A stretch of 26,416 bases of DNA from the NCBI GenBank assembly GCA_014237955.1, contig JABABY010000005.1, forward strand, positions 1 through 26,416. The letters run 5' to 3'. Positions 7,913-15,272 of the stretch are shown here, piece after piece. Made by a program: the position numbers and the translations under genes. Position 1 is the first letter of the stretch, and each line of letters opens with the position of its first letter. A model generated the notes under the pieces. That model was not told where the DNA came from and did no database searches. It saw nothing but the letters and a program-made list of their open reading frames with translations. Source of the stretch: Planctomycetota bacterium (GTDB lineage Bacteria > Planctomycetota > Planctomycetia > Pirellulales > UBA7805).

Positions 7913-8968
7913 CTACTGCATCGCAAGTATGGATGCTACCACCTCCTCAATGGCCTCCTGTGTTTTGCGTTTGGTTGCACATTTGAGCCGCAAACATGGT
8001 CCCTGATCTTCAGGAAAGCGCGTCTCCATGGTTGTTAGAACCGATCTATTGGATGGCAATGTTTGATTAGTGATACCCAATTTGTTTACAGGAACTTTGC
8101 CCTCTTGGTCTGGCGGGTCGAGCACGATGAGTAGTTTTGGGGTAAAAGCATTTTTTGCATATGTGGGCAATTGTTGTTGCGCCTCTTTGTATCGTTCTCG
8201 ATCCAAATAGCTGTCGGTTGTAGTCACTGCCTGGCCCAACCAAAAATTACTGATGAGCAGTGTCTCTTTATCGGTCCAATATGTTCCACCGTGCATATCA
8301 CTCTTTGGACTCCAAAATTCTAGCCTTAGATCCGGCTTGGCACTAGCGGCATCTTCTTTCGCCACGACTTTAGGCACAGAATCTTGAGGCACAAGGATCA
8401 ACCTGGGGAGGATCGCGTGTTGTTCTTTCAGTCGTCTTTCAACCGCCTCGACAAATCGCCCAGTGTCCACCGTTTTCGGGCCAGTTACTGCGACATAATT
8501 GTGGTGCCCACGAATGTGTTCAAGCAGATCCTCAAGAATCCATCCCGACGCTGGATGGACCATCGTTGGCGCAATTTCACAGGCGGGCTCCAAGACAAAG
8601 CGGCGAAAGCTCATGCGCGGGTGAGGAAGAATGAGTTCTTCCGTCGTGCACATTTGATTGTCGTGGAGCAATAAATCGAGATCAATGCAGCGAGCATCCC
8701 ATCGGACACTACGACGACGCCCAAGATCCATTTCCACTTGCTGCAGAAGCCTCAAAAGCCCCTTCGCCGAGCGGTCCGTCTCCAGGACCGCCGCTGCATT
8801 CAGAAACAATCCCTGGCCTGCGGGACCGCCGATGGGGACCGTCTCATAGGTTCTACTCGACATCGTTACAGAAACGTTTGGTTCGGCGTCAAGTCGCGCC
8901 AGCGCCAACGAAATCAAATCCTCGCGCTGTCCAAGATTGGAGCCGAGCCCGATCAAGCTCGTGGCCAT
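7913..8968 (-). CDS. folK: HPPK (FolK) fused to a degenerate deoxynucleoside-kinase-like domain
   Basis: Residues 1-155 are 6-hydroxymethyl-7,8-dihydropterin pyrophosphokinase, which transfers pyrophosphate from ATP in folate synthesis. Evidence is LIGLGSNLGQRE at the N-terminus, FLNAAAVLET, the signature RSVRWDARCIDLDLL (86-100) and LPHPRMSFRRFVLEPACEI (114-132). A usual FolK is about 160 residues; here a further ~195 follow. That tail starts YVAVTGPKTVDTGRF, the position of a P-loop, and continues with LISNFWLGQAV, a DRERYKEAQQQLP helix and PKLLIVLDPP, the layout of deoxynucleoside kinases. The Walker lysine is missing (GPKTVDTGR), so the tail is probably not an active kinase. The start is ATG 8968 with no strong ribosome binding site. 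panC and lgt follow. Confidence 0.92.
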   Translation of the reverse strand: MATSLIGLGSNLGQREDLISLALARLDAEPNVSVTMSSRTYETVPIGGPAGQGLFLNAAAVLETDRSAKGLLRLLQQVEMDLGRRRSVRWDARCIDLDLLLHDNQMCTTEELILPHPRMSFRRFVLEPACEIAPTMVHPASGWILEDLLEHIRGHHNYVAVTGPKTVDTGRFVEAVERRLKEQHAILPRLILVPQDSVPKVVAKEDAASAKPDLRLEFWSPKSDMHGGTYWTDKETLLISNFWLGQAVTTTDSYLDRERYKEAQQQLPTYAKNAFTPKLLIVLDPPDQEGKVPVNKLGITNQTLPSNRSVLTTMETRFPEDQGPCLRLKCATKRKTQEAIEEVVASILAMQ

Positions 8969-9019
8969 ATCAGCATGCCAGCCAATTAAGCAAAAAGGAT
9001 GGGGAGGGTCATCCAGGCC

Positions 9020-9055
9020 GCGACATACGTCGCCGACTGTCGATCCTTACAGTCG
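9020..9055 (-). promoter_or_regulatory. Two adjacent perfect hairpins in the folK upstream region
   Basis: Inverted repeats: GCGAC (9020-9024)/GTCGC (9029-9033) with a 4-base ATAC loop, and immediately next CGACTGT (9034-9040)/ACAGTCG (9049-9055) with an 8-base loop. They lie 52-87 bases upstream of the folK start and would fall in its leader if transcription begins further upstream. A regulatory role is inference. Confidence 0.35.
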
Positions 9056-9483
9056 CCGCCCCCCAACCGTCTGTCGCAATCCATTCTGACAGCCTTGTCA
9101 TCGTGGTGCGTGCCAAACTTCGAGGGAGAAACTCGACCGAGTAACCAATGTCTCTCTACCCAAGAAAACAAAGCCTTCAAAAATAATCGTGTGTCTGTAT
9201 CAGACAACTTTAGATTCATTTTTGATGATGTCGATCATCTTCATAAGACAGAGTATTAAAATCGTTCGAACACGGTGACTATCAATTAGGTAAGTTTCTC
9301 ACTAATCGCATTTTGCCGTTGGGAAAGAAAATGTCAACCGATGGCTGTCAAAAAAGTTATTTATTTCCAATTCAGAAAAATGTTCTTCGTCGCGGCGCAA
9401 AGACACATTCCATTTTCAGAATTTCTGGGGCTGCATTTTTCCGAAAGGCGTTGGCTTCTGTTGATGGATTATATACCTACTGG

Positions 9484-9512
9484 TAAGTGTAAGCCGACAC
9501 AGGATACACTTA
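9484..9512. terminator. Possible hairpin terminator after the Nit hydrolase gene
   Basis: TAAGTGTA (9484-9491) and TACACTTA (9505-9512) form a perfect 8-base-pair stem with a 13-base loop, starting about 5 bases beyond the leftward gene's stop. The stem is AT-rich and no T-tract follows in the leftward direction, so it could instead be an mRNA-end stabiliser or protein-binding site. Confidence 0.35.
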
Positions 9513-9516
9513 AAAA

Positions 9517-10350
9517 CTAGTTCTTTCCGTCCGTAAAGCTGTCATCACGACGGTGTTTTAATGCGGGCAATTGACGACGGATCTTGCGTAACGCTTTGAG
9601 ATCAATTTCAGCAAATATCACACTTTTCTGGGAATTCGCCGTAGCGAGTCTATTACCCCACGCATCAATAATCATGGAGTGTCCATATGTCACAAGCTGC
9701 GGAGCATGTGTGCCACATTGGTTCGGAGCGATAATATACACTTGATTTTCAATTGCTCGTGCCCGCAACAAGATCTCCCAGTGGTCCTGGCCGGTTGTTT
9801 TTCGAAAGGCGGCTGGAATAAGAAAGATCTCCGCACCGCGACCGATTAATTGCCGATACAATTCTGGAAATCGCAAGTCATAACAGAGAGAAAGCCCTAT
9901 GCGACCGCAATCTGTTTCGATCACGCTGAGATCATTGCCGGCCTTTATCCATTGCGATTCATCCGTTTCTCTCTGGTCGGGTAGCTGAACGTCAAATAAG
10001 TGGATTTTCCGATATCGGGCGAGCATTTTACCTGTGGGGGAAAACAACATGCTGGTGTTATAGAAAACACCGTCATCTTCGCTTCGCTCGATAATACTGC
10101 CGGCAAGTAAATAAATGCTTTCTTCCAAGGCCACTTGCGAAAGTGCTTGGCTGGTCCTGCCAGGTATCTCCTCCGCTTCAGCCACCAAGTGGGGATAGGG
10201 GCCCATGCAATTAAACATTTCTGGCAAGACAATCAGCTTTGCGCCTGCGGCGGCTGCTTCGTGGATGTAACCAACCGCATGCTCAAGATTCATGCACTTG
10301 TCAGGCCCAGAATTCATCTGGATAGCAGCGGCTACATATCGGGTTTGCAT
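9517..10350 (-). CDS. Nit-family carbon-nitrogen hydrolase (deaminated glutathione amidase type)
   Basis: A nitrilase-superfamily amidase of 277 residues with the full Glu-Lys-Cys set: Glu44 in VLPEMFN, Lys115 in YRKIHLFDV and Cys156 in LCYDLRFPE. The RKIHLFDV and CYDLRFPELYR motifs are those of the Nit1/Nit2 branch, which includes deaminated glutathione amidase and omega-amidase, rather than plant-type nitrilases or N-carbamoyl hydrolases. The most likely role is clearing deaminated glutathione or alpha-keto acid amides produced by aminotransferases. It is a cytoplasmic enzyme, normal in length, starting ATG 10350. It stands alone, divergent from the sigma gene at 10693. The exact substrate is not readable from sequence. 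Confidence 0.88.
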   Translation of the reverse strand: MQTRYVAAAIQMNSGPDKCMNLEHAVGYIHEAAAAGAKLIVLPEMFNCMGPYPHLVAEAEEIPGRTSQALSQVALEESIYLLAGSIIERSEDDGVFYNTSMLFSPTGKMLARYRKIHLFDVQLPDQRETDESQWIKAGNDLSVIETDCGRIGLSLCYDLRFPELYRQLIGRGAEIFLIPAAFRKTTGQDHWEILLRARAIENQVYIIAPNQCGTHAPQLVTYGHSMIIDAWGNRLATANSQKSVIFAEIDLKALRKIRRQLPALKHRRDDSFTDGKN

Positions 10351-10692
10351 CGTTGGATAATACGCCCTGTTAGGCCAATCATCATCGGGGGGCCATGAAG
10401 AAAGTTATGTTTGTCGGTCCTCGGTCATACCGTTAAAATAACCAATAGTAACCTCCGCTGAAAGCAATTTCTGTTAGCGGCTTACGTTTTCCAGAATAGG
10501 GTCAGTGTCCCAGAGACGTATCGCTCCTTTCAGCACCACGATCGAACGTACGTGAAAAAACCAAATCCTTGTGGCGACATGGAAATCCATCATACATATT
10601 TCGCATCTGGAGACAGCTAAAACTCCTGGCAGTTTGCTCGCGGTTTGTTTAGACTCAACAGAAATGGGGTGTTGGAAAGCAATGGCACTTGT
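10351..10692. other. Divergent intergenic region, Nit hydrolase / ECF sigma
   Basis: About 340 bases between two divergent genes. No gene or good consensus promoter is visible to me. The second sigma factor and the hydrolase must each have a promoter here. Confidence 0.5.
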
Positions 10693-11358
10693 ATGCAAAC
10701 CAGAGGGGATGACTTGACCGGCAGTCCATCCGAAGATTCTTACGAAGTTCGCGACCCAGATGTACGGTTAATGTTAAAGGTGCGCAGCGGTGATGCGGGC
10801 GCCTTTGAAGAGTTGGTACTCCGATATCAAAATCGTTTGCTGGCCGTTTTGGAACATCTTGTTGGAAAACGCGACCTCGCGGAAGACCTTACGCAAGAAG
10901 TGTTTCTACGCGTGTATCGAGCGCGGGAGCGCTATACGCCTGGAGCAAAATTCTCGACCTGGCTCTTCACCATTGCAAATAATGTAGCCTCCAACGCACG
11001 TCGGACGCTGGCTCGTCGACGCGAAGTGCATGTGGAATCGAGTCGTAGTGGCTCGCTCTCAGCGGATCCATTGGCCCAAATGGCGCTCGCTGCCAGTGGC
11101 CAGATGCCCAATCGCCAATTGGACCATTCAGAAACTCGGGGTATCGTTCGGGCGGCAGTCGCGAACTTGAATGAACGGCAGCGGATGGCTGTTTTATTAT
11201 CAAAATTTGAGGACATGAGTTACGCGGATATTGCCGAGGTTATGAAACTTTCTCCCCAGGCCGTCAAGTCGCTTCTATCCCGCGCTCGAGGAAGTTTGCG
11301 TGACGCACTCTCTCCATACATTCAAGATGGACAAAACCCCGGAAAAACAAATCGTTAG
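10693..11358 (+). CDS. ECF RNA polymerase sigma factor
   Basis: Group IV sigma factor of about 221 residues. Region 2 runs from LKVRSGDAGAFEELVLRYQNRLL through DLAEDLTQEVFLRVYRAR to FSTWLFTIANNVASNARR. Region 4 runs from LNERQRMAVLLSKFEDMSYADIAE to SPQAVKSLLSRARGSL. The D-L-T-Q-E-V-F motif is the usual core-RNA-polymerase contact. The ATG at 10693 is chosen because an in-frame TTG at 10645 adds residues without homology; GGAAAG lies about 13 bases upstream, a loose fit. The next gene, 21 bases downstream, encodes an anti-sigma-like membrane protein, so the pair is likely an operon. It is more like the planctomycete RpoE-like ECFs than the sigma at 4800 is, but the regulon is unknown. Confidence 0.9.
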   Translation: MQTRGDDLTGSPSEDSYEVRDPDVRLMLKVRSGDAGAFEELVLRYQNRLLAVLEHLVGKRDLAEDLTQEVFLRVYRARERYTPGAKFSTWLFTIANNVASNARRTLARRREVHVESSRSGSLSADPLAQMALAASGQMPNRQLDHSETRGIVRAAVANLNERQRMAVLLSKFEDMSYADIAEVMKLSPQAVKSLLSRARGSLRDALSPYIQDGQNPGKTNR

Positions 11359-11379
11359 CAATGCTCTCGGATTGATGCA

Positions 11380-12882
11380 ATGAACCATTCAAACAAACCA
11401 CCCAGGGATCCGAAAAACATCGATGAGGAAATCACCGCTTATCTCGACGGGGAGCTTACTGGGGAGGCCCTGGATAATATTGAAAAGCGATTGGCCTCCG
11501 ATACTGCGTTTCGTTCTCGCCTTCAGGATTTGGACCAAGGCTGGATGTTGCTCAATGAACTACCGCAATCTGAGGTCCACCAAAACTTTGCTGCAACTAC
11601 CGTGGAAATGGTTGCGCTGCATGAACAACGGCCTGAGAGCGTGAAACATGGGGGCTCGGCTGGCCAGCTTATCCAGCAGTGGGCATTTGTAGGCTTCGCT
11701 GTACTGGCTGCTTGCTTAGCGGGGTTTATCGTTTCTACGACCATCGCGGCACTCCTGAGTGCCAGCGGCCTACTTAAGAGCCACAACGATGCTGTTCTAG
11801 AAAACCTTCCCATCCTGCAAAATCTTGACAAATATAAACTGGCTGAAAATATAGCGTTCGTACAGGCTATCCGCCACATTGATTATTTTTCGAACAGCTC
11901 GACAGACACATCGAATCCACTGCCCCGATACTTGGACAATCTCTCGTCACGCAAAGCACATATTGATCGCATGGAGCCGACAGAAAAAACACGCCTGCAC
12001 AACGCGCAGGAATACTTCATGGGGCTCAACGCCGACGAACAATCCAAGCTGCGAGATTTACACCAACAATTGGTGGGCAATCCAAATGCGAGCGATTTGA
12101 TTGTCGCACTTGAGCAATACTACGAATGGTATAAACAACTCGATCCTCGGGAACATGTCGAATTGCGAATTCGCTCTGGAGATGATCGGATTTCTTATAT
12201 CAGAACATTATTAACCCGATCGCAAGCAACAATAAAACCTTCCTTCACCCGCCGGGATCTCGAAGTCGTGTTGGAATGGCTGAGAAGGACTGCGGTGAGA
12301 AATCAGGCGGAGTTACTGCGCGGCGCAAACCAAAAACAACAAAAAGAGATTCAACAACTTATAGGGCCAGAAAAACAGCGGTTCCTGACCACACTCCTGT
12401 GGAAACAATGGCGTAACAATGACATTTTACAAGATCCCACATTTGATGAACAAAGGTATCTCGCCATCAAAGATCAACTCTCGCAAGCAGCCCGCAAACA
12501 ACTCAACATGCAGTCGTCCGTCGATGAGGAGGTTCGCATTCTTCTCGGTGTAGCGCGAGGCCTAGCAATGATTGGGTCACCGCAAAAAGGAAAGGGTAAG
12601 ATGCCCAGTCCGTCCGCACGACGGCAACCAAGCCGCGAACAGTTGAAGGATTATTTCAAGAGGCTCCCGGCACAAAAGAGAAATCAAATGAAACAGCTTC
12701 CCCGAGAGGAGTACTATCGCGAGTTGTTGCGGGGATATTATCGCGAGAAGATGGAATTTCGCGATCTGCAGAGCAAGCCGAATCGGAAGCCCAACCAGGG
12801 TCCTCCTGGCAAGACAAATGGCGCGCGGCGCAATTCGAAAAAGCGTGGTCCAACCAATAATGAGCGCCCTAATAAACAATGA
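11380..12882 (+). CDS. Anti-sigma-like membrane protein with long helical extracytoplasmic part
   Basis: Residues about 14-62 (DEEITAYLDGELTGEALDNIEKRL) are an anti-sigma-type helical domain, again without the zinc-binding cysteines. A membrane segment lies at about 102-128 (AFVGFAVLAACLAGFIVST). The ~370 residues beyond are almost all helical. Short repeats of the form W/Y-x-x-L-x-P/A-x-E-x-x-x-L occur (DRMEPTEKTRLHNA, GLNADEQSKLRDL, YKQLDPREHVELR, about residues 195-265), as in periplasmic DUF3106-type proteins. The last ~95 residues are basic and rich in Lys, Arg, Pro, Gln and Asn (FKRLPAQKRNQMKQLPREEYY and following), so likely disordered. It lies 21 bases after its sigma gene. Sensor and inhibitor role is inferred from position and the N-terminal domain. 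Confidence 0.75.
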   Translation: MNHSNKPPRDPKNIDEEITAYLDGELTGEALDNIEKRLASDTAFRSRLQDLDQGWMLLNELPQSEVHQNFAATTVEMVALHEQRPESVKHGGSAGQLIQQWAFVGFAVLAACLAGFIVSTTIAALLSASGLLKSHNDAVLENLPILQNLDKYKLAENIAFVQAIRHIDYFSNSSTDTSNPLPRYLDNLSSRKAHIDRMEPTEKTRLHNAQEYFMGLNADEQSKLRDLHQQLVGNPNASDLIVALEQYYEWYKQLDPREHVELRIRSGDDRISYIRTLLTRSQATIKPSFTRRDLEVVLEWLRRTAVRNQAELLRGANQKQQKEIQQLIGPEKQRFLTTLLWKQWRNNDILQDPTFDEQRYLAIKDQLSQAARKQLNMQSSVDEEVRILLGVARGLAMIGSPQKGKGKMPSPSARRQPSREQLKDYFKRLPAQKRNQMKQLPREEYYRELLRGYYREKMEFRDLQSKPNRKPNQGPPGKTNGARRNSKKRGPTNNERPNKQ

Positions 12883-12906
12883 CTCTGTCAGGCAGGCAGA
12901 GGAACA

Positions 12907-12927
12907 GCCACCCAAAACAGTGGTGGC
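12907..12927. terminator. Hairpin between convergent genes
   Basis: GCCACC (12907-12912) and GGTGGC (12922-12927) form a perfect 6-base-pair GC-rich stem with a 9-base loop in the 60-base gap between the anti-sigma gene and sppA, which converge. No T-tract flanks it, so termination is only suggested. Confidence 0.35.
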
Positions 12928-12942
12928 GGGCAGACAAGCACA

Positions 12943-14085
12943 TTAGTTTCGGTTGCTCACAACCGTTGGCAACCATGTGCAAAGATAGTAGGCTCTGGGC
13001 GCGGTCAAGTCCAATAAGGCGGAAATATCGAGGCGTGGCCCACGAGCTTGTCCGCCGAACGCCTGTTCAAAAAAACTTTCGGGTTTGTTGTACCGTACAA
13101 CGCGAACATTTTCGGCATCCAGGTGAGTAAGCTCGATAACCCGACGAGTAGCATCTTCCAGATAGCCTAATCGATCCACCAGCCCCAGGGCCTTTGCCTG
13201 CTTGGCGGTAAATATCTGTCCAGTTGCCACCTCGGCCATAACCTTTTTATCTTTGACCACCTCAGGACGACCATAGGCAACAACGGCCCGGAATCCCGCA
13301 AAACTTTCATCAACAAGTTGCTGAAGTACAGCATTCTCTTGCGCTGTTCGCTTTTGTGTGGGGCTACCCATCTGCTTCAAATCCCCACTCACATAAGAGC
13401 GATCGACGACATCATATTTTGCTAGCAAACCTGAAATGTCATAACTGGGAATAATGACGCCGATAGAACCCGTCCACGTTGTTTCTTCCGCAAAGATTGT
13501 TTCCTTCTCGCCACCGACCGCCATTGAGACATAATAACCCCCGCTGGCTGCAAGACTCCCCATGCTAACAACAATGGGAAACTTCTTGCCACTTAAGGTC
13601 TCTTTATGCCGCTGTAGTTCCTTGAGGTGGTGATAAATGTAGTGGCTTGCGGTTACTGTTCCTCCCGGCGAGTCGACGCGCAAAACAATTCCATGGACAC
13701 GATCATCCTTGCGAACACGATCGATTTGTTGCTTCACAAATCCATTGCCGTCTAAAATAACCCCACGTACTGTAATGACGGCAATTTTATCACTCGCCAT
13801 TGGTGACCCCGACTGTAAACTTTCGAGAAGTTCGGGGTCGGGCTGAATATAACTATGGTACTGGGCAATGACACCGATATTCACCAAGATCGAAGCGCCG
13901 AGGGCAGTCACCAAAAACAACAGGATGATCTTTCGAAAAATGGTCGTCGATTGTTCCAAGACAATACGAGGTGGAACATTGGTGGGCTGAGGATTGGACA
14001 TGCTGACTTGGTGGGCCAACACCGGGTCGGAACTAGATGGCGAAGCACCCGTTGGGTCGGGTGGAGCTGGACTGCCTGTTCCCAT
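12943..14085 (-). CDS. sppA: Signal peptide peptidase SppA-like membrane serine protease
   Basis: A ClpP/crotonase-fold membrane protease of the S49 family that cleaves leftover signal peptides. After a Pro/Ser-rich N-terminus it has one membrane anchor (about residues 50-72), then the S49 core. VDSPGGTVTAS and SMGSLAASGGYYVSMA are visible, with Ser181 in AASGGYY the likely nucleophile, and TWTGSIGVI. The likely general-base lysine is Lys237 in GDLKQMGSP, the same spacing type as Bacillus SppA. The single-domain length (~380 residues) is the short S49 form. The ATG at 14085 is chosen because GGGAGGA sits five bases upstream; the longer frame to 14247 has no such site. It converges with the anti-sigma gene. 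Confidence 0.92.
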   Translation of the reverse strand: MGTGSPAPPDPTGASPSSSDPVLAHQVSMSNPQPTNVPPRIVLEQSTTIFRKIILLFLVTALGASILVNIGVIAQYHSYIQPDPELLESLQSGSPMASDKIAVITVRGVILDGNGFVKQQIDRVRKDDRVHGIVLRVDSPGGTVTASHYIYHHLKELQRHKETLSGKKFPIVVSMGSLAASGGYYVSMAVGGEKETIFAEETTWTGSIGVIIPSYDISGLLAKYDVVDRSYVSGDLKQMGSPTQKRTAQENAVLQQLVDESFAGFRAVVAYGRPEVVKDKKVMAEVATGQIFTAKQAKALGLVDRLGYLEDATRRVIELTHLDAENVRVVRYNKPESFFEQAFGGQARGPRLDISALLDLTAPRAYYLCTWLPTVVSNRN

Positions 14086-14090
14086 CAGAG

Positions 14091-14097
14091 TCCTCCC
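14091..14097 (-). promoter_or_regulatory. Shine-Dalgarno GGGAGGA for sppA
   Basis: On the minus strand GGGAGGA is followed by five bases and ATG at 14085. It decides against the longer frame beginning at 14247. Confidence 0.75.
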
Positions 14098-14427
14098 ATA
14101 GGTAGGTGGCGTCGAAAGCGGCTTTGATCCCTGTGGAGCATCAAGACGCACATTAATATTACTGTTAAGTGCCTTGATTGTAATGCGATTTATGGCATGG
14201 ACAACAAGCCTGGGGCCTATAAAGTATGGATCTGGCGCTTTGTACAAAAATTATTTGGGTCCGGGAACATCCTTTTAAGGAAACTAGTGGCCGTTCTTCC
14301 GTGGAACCAGCTTCTTCCCAAGGCGGTGTTGCTTCAAAGTTGCTTTCGACGTTAGATTAATGTCTGATTTGATGAACATCGGGAGAACACCATGTTACGT
14401 GGTGCTGATTCGAGCCCGTTTTCCTAT

Positions 14428-14433
14428 AAGGAG
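14428..14433 (+). promoter_or_regulatory. Shine-Dalgarno AAGGAG for the TIM-barrel gene (GTG start)
   Basis: AAGGAG lies seven bases before GTG at 14441. An ATG at 14437 is closer but out of frame with the gene, so the GTG is the start. Confidence 0.7.
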
Positions 14434-14440
14434 TTAATGC

Positions 14441-15190
14441 GTGTATCTTGCTGCATCCTGCGCCTGCTTTCCAGATCTTTCATTGGATGCTGCCCTATCT
14501 AAACTTGTAGATCTTGAATTCACTCGGATTGAGATCCAAATCCATGAAAAAGAGGGGCGGCTCAAGCCTTCTGAGGTCGCCGCTGATCCCGACCGGGCAA
14601 TTATGTTCTGTCGACAGACTCGCCGTTTAACGCCAATCGCCTACAGCGTGGACATTGATGCTGAGGAGGACGAATATTATCGGCAGTTTGCTGCAATCTG
14701 TCTGCTGGCTAAAGCCACAAAAGTTGTCACCCTAATAGTCCCGTCTTCCAATCTTGGGACCCCCTTCAATGCCGAGGTTGAGCGTTTGCAAAAATTGGTC
14801 GACATTGCGACCAATGAGGGTGTGGTGGTGGCGGTGAAAACCGAACGGGGTCGAATTTCAGAAGATCCAGACACAATCACCGTGCTCTGTGATCATGTTA
14901 AAGGACTTGGAATCGCACTGGACCCAAGCCATTTTCATTATGGTGTTCATGCGGGGCGGTCTTTCGACCATATATTAAAATATGCTTACCATGTGTATCT
15001 GAGGGACACGAACAAGGAAAACTTTCAGGTACGCGTGGGACAGGGAGACATCGAATATGGCCGGCTTGTCAACATGTTGACGCAAGTCAAATATAATCGA
15101 GCGTTATCGATTGACTTCCAGCCTTTGCCAGAAGTCGATCAAATGGCAGAGATGCGTAAAATTCGGTTGCTTCTCGACAGCCTGCTTTAA
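14441..15190 (+). CDS. Sugar phosphate isomerase/epimerase-like TIM-barrel protein
   Basis: A single TIM barrel of the xylose-isomerase-like/AP-endonuclease-2 type, 249 residues. Barrel strands are seen in YLAASCACF, FTRIEIQIH, TPIAYSVDI, VVTLIVPSS, VVVAVKTERG, IALDPSHFHYG, VYLRDTNKENFQV and YNRALSIDFQP. The likely metal ligands are Glu135 (KTE), Asp161 and His164 (DPSH) and Asp189 (LRD), plus the GQGDIEYGR loop. Many such proteins isomerise or epimerise sugars or inositols, and planctomycetes have many copies, so substrate and reaction cannot be given. Start is GTG at 14441 with AAGGAG. It stands alone, divergent from sppA and convergent with the SpoU methyltransferase. Confidence 0.8.
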   Translation: MYLAASCACFPDLSLDAALSKLVDLEFTRIEIQIHEKEGRLKPSEVAADPDRAIMFCRQTRRLTPIAYSVDIDAEEDEYYRQFAAICLLAKATKVVTLIVPSSNLGTPFNAEVERLQKLVDIATNEGVVVAVKTERGRISEDPDTITVLCDHVKGLGIALDPSHFHYGVHAGRSFDHILKYAYHVYLRDTNKENFQVRVGQGDIEYGRLVNMLTQVKYNRALSIDFQPLPEVDQMAEMRKIRLLLDSLL

Positions 15191-15247
15191 CGGAACGCAC
15201 GGCAGGACGTGACGATCTTTGCAAAGAAACACCGGGCATGCGGCCCG

Positions 15248-15272
15248 AGCCCCCGCGATGCACATGGGGGCT
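15248..15272. terminator. GC-rich hairpin between convergent genes
   Basis: AGCCCCC (15248-15254) and GGGGGCT (15266-15272) make a perfect 7-base-pair stem with an 11-base loop, in the 80-base gap of two convergent genes. It touches the stop codon (15271-15273) of the leftward gene. There is no T-tract, so its activity as a terminator is uncertain. Confidence 0.4.

Larger units (their letters stand above)
8969..9516. other. Non-coding stretch between folK and the Nit hydrolase gene
   Basis: About 550 bases without a convincing gene. The short open frames on both strands (for example 8986-9219 minus and 8999-9259 plus) have no ribosome binding site and no recognisable protein. It holds two adjacent perfect hairpins at 9020-9055, an AT-rich middle part and an inverted repeat at 9484-9512, listed separately. 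It should contain the folK promoter. Confidence 0.6.

Noticed and set aside
8986..9259. Short frames on both strands between folK and the Nit hydrolase
   Set aside because: They overlap each other, have no ribosome binding site and no recognisable protein; the region holds hairpins instead.
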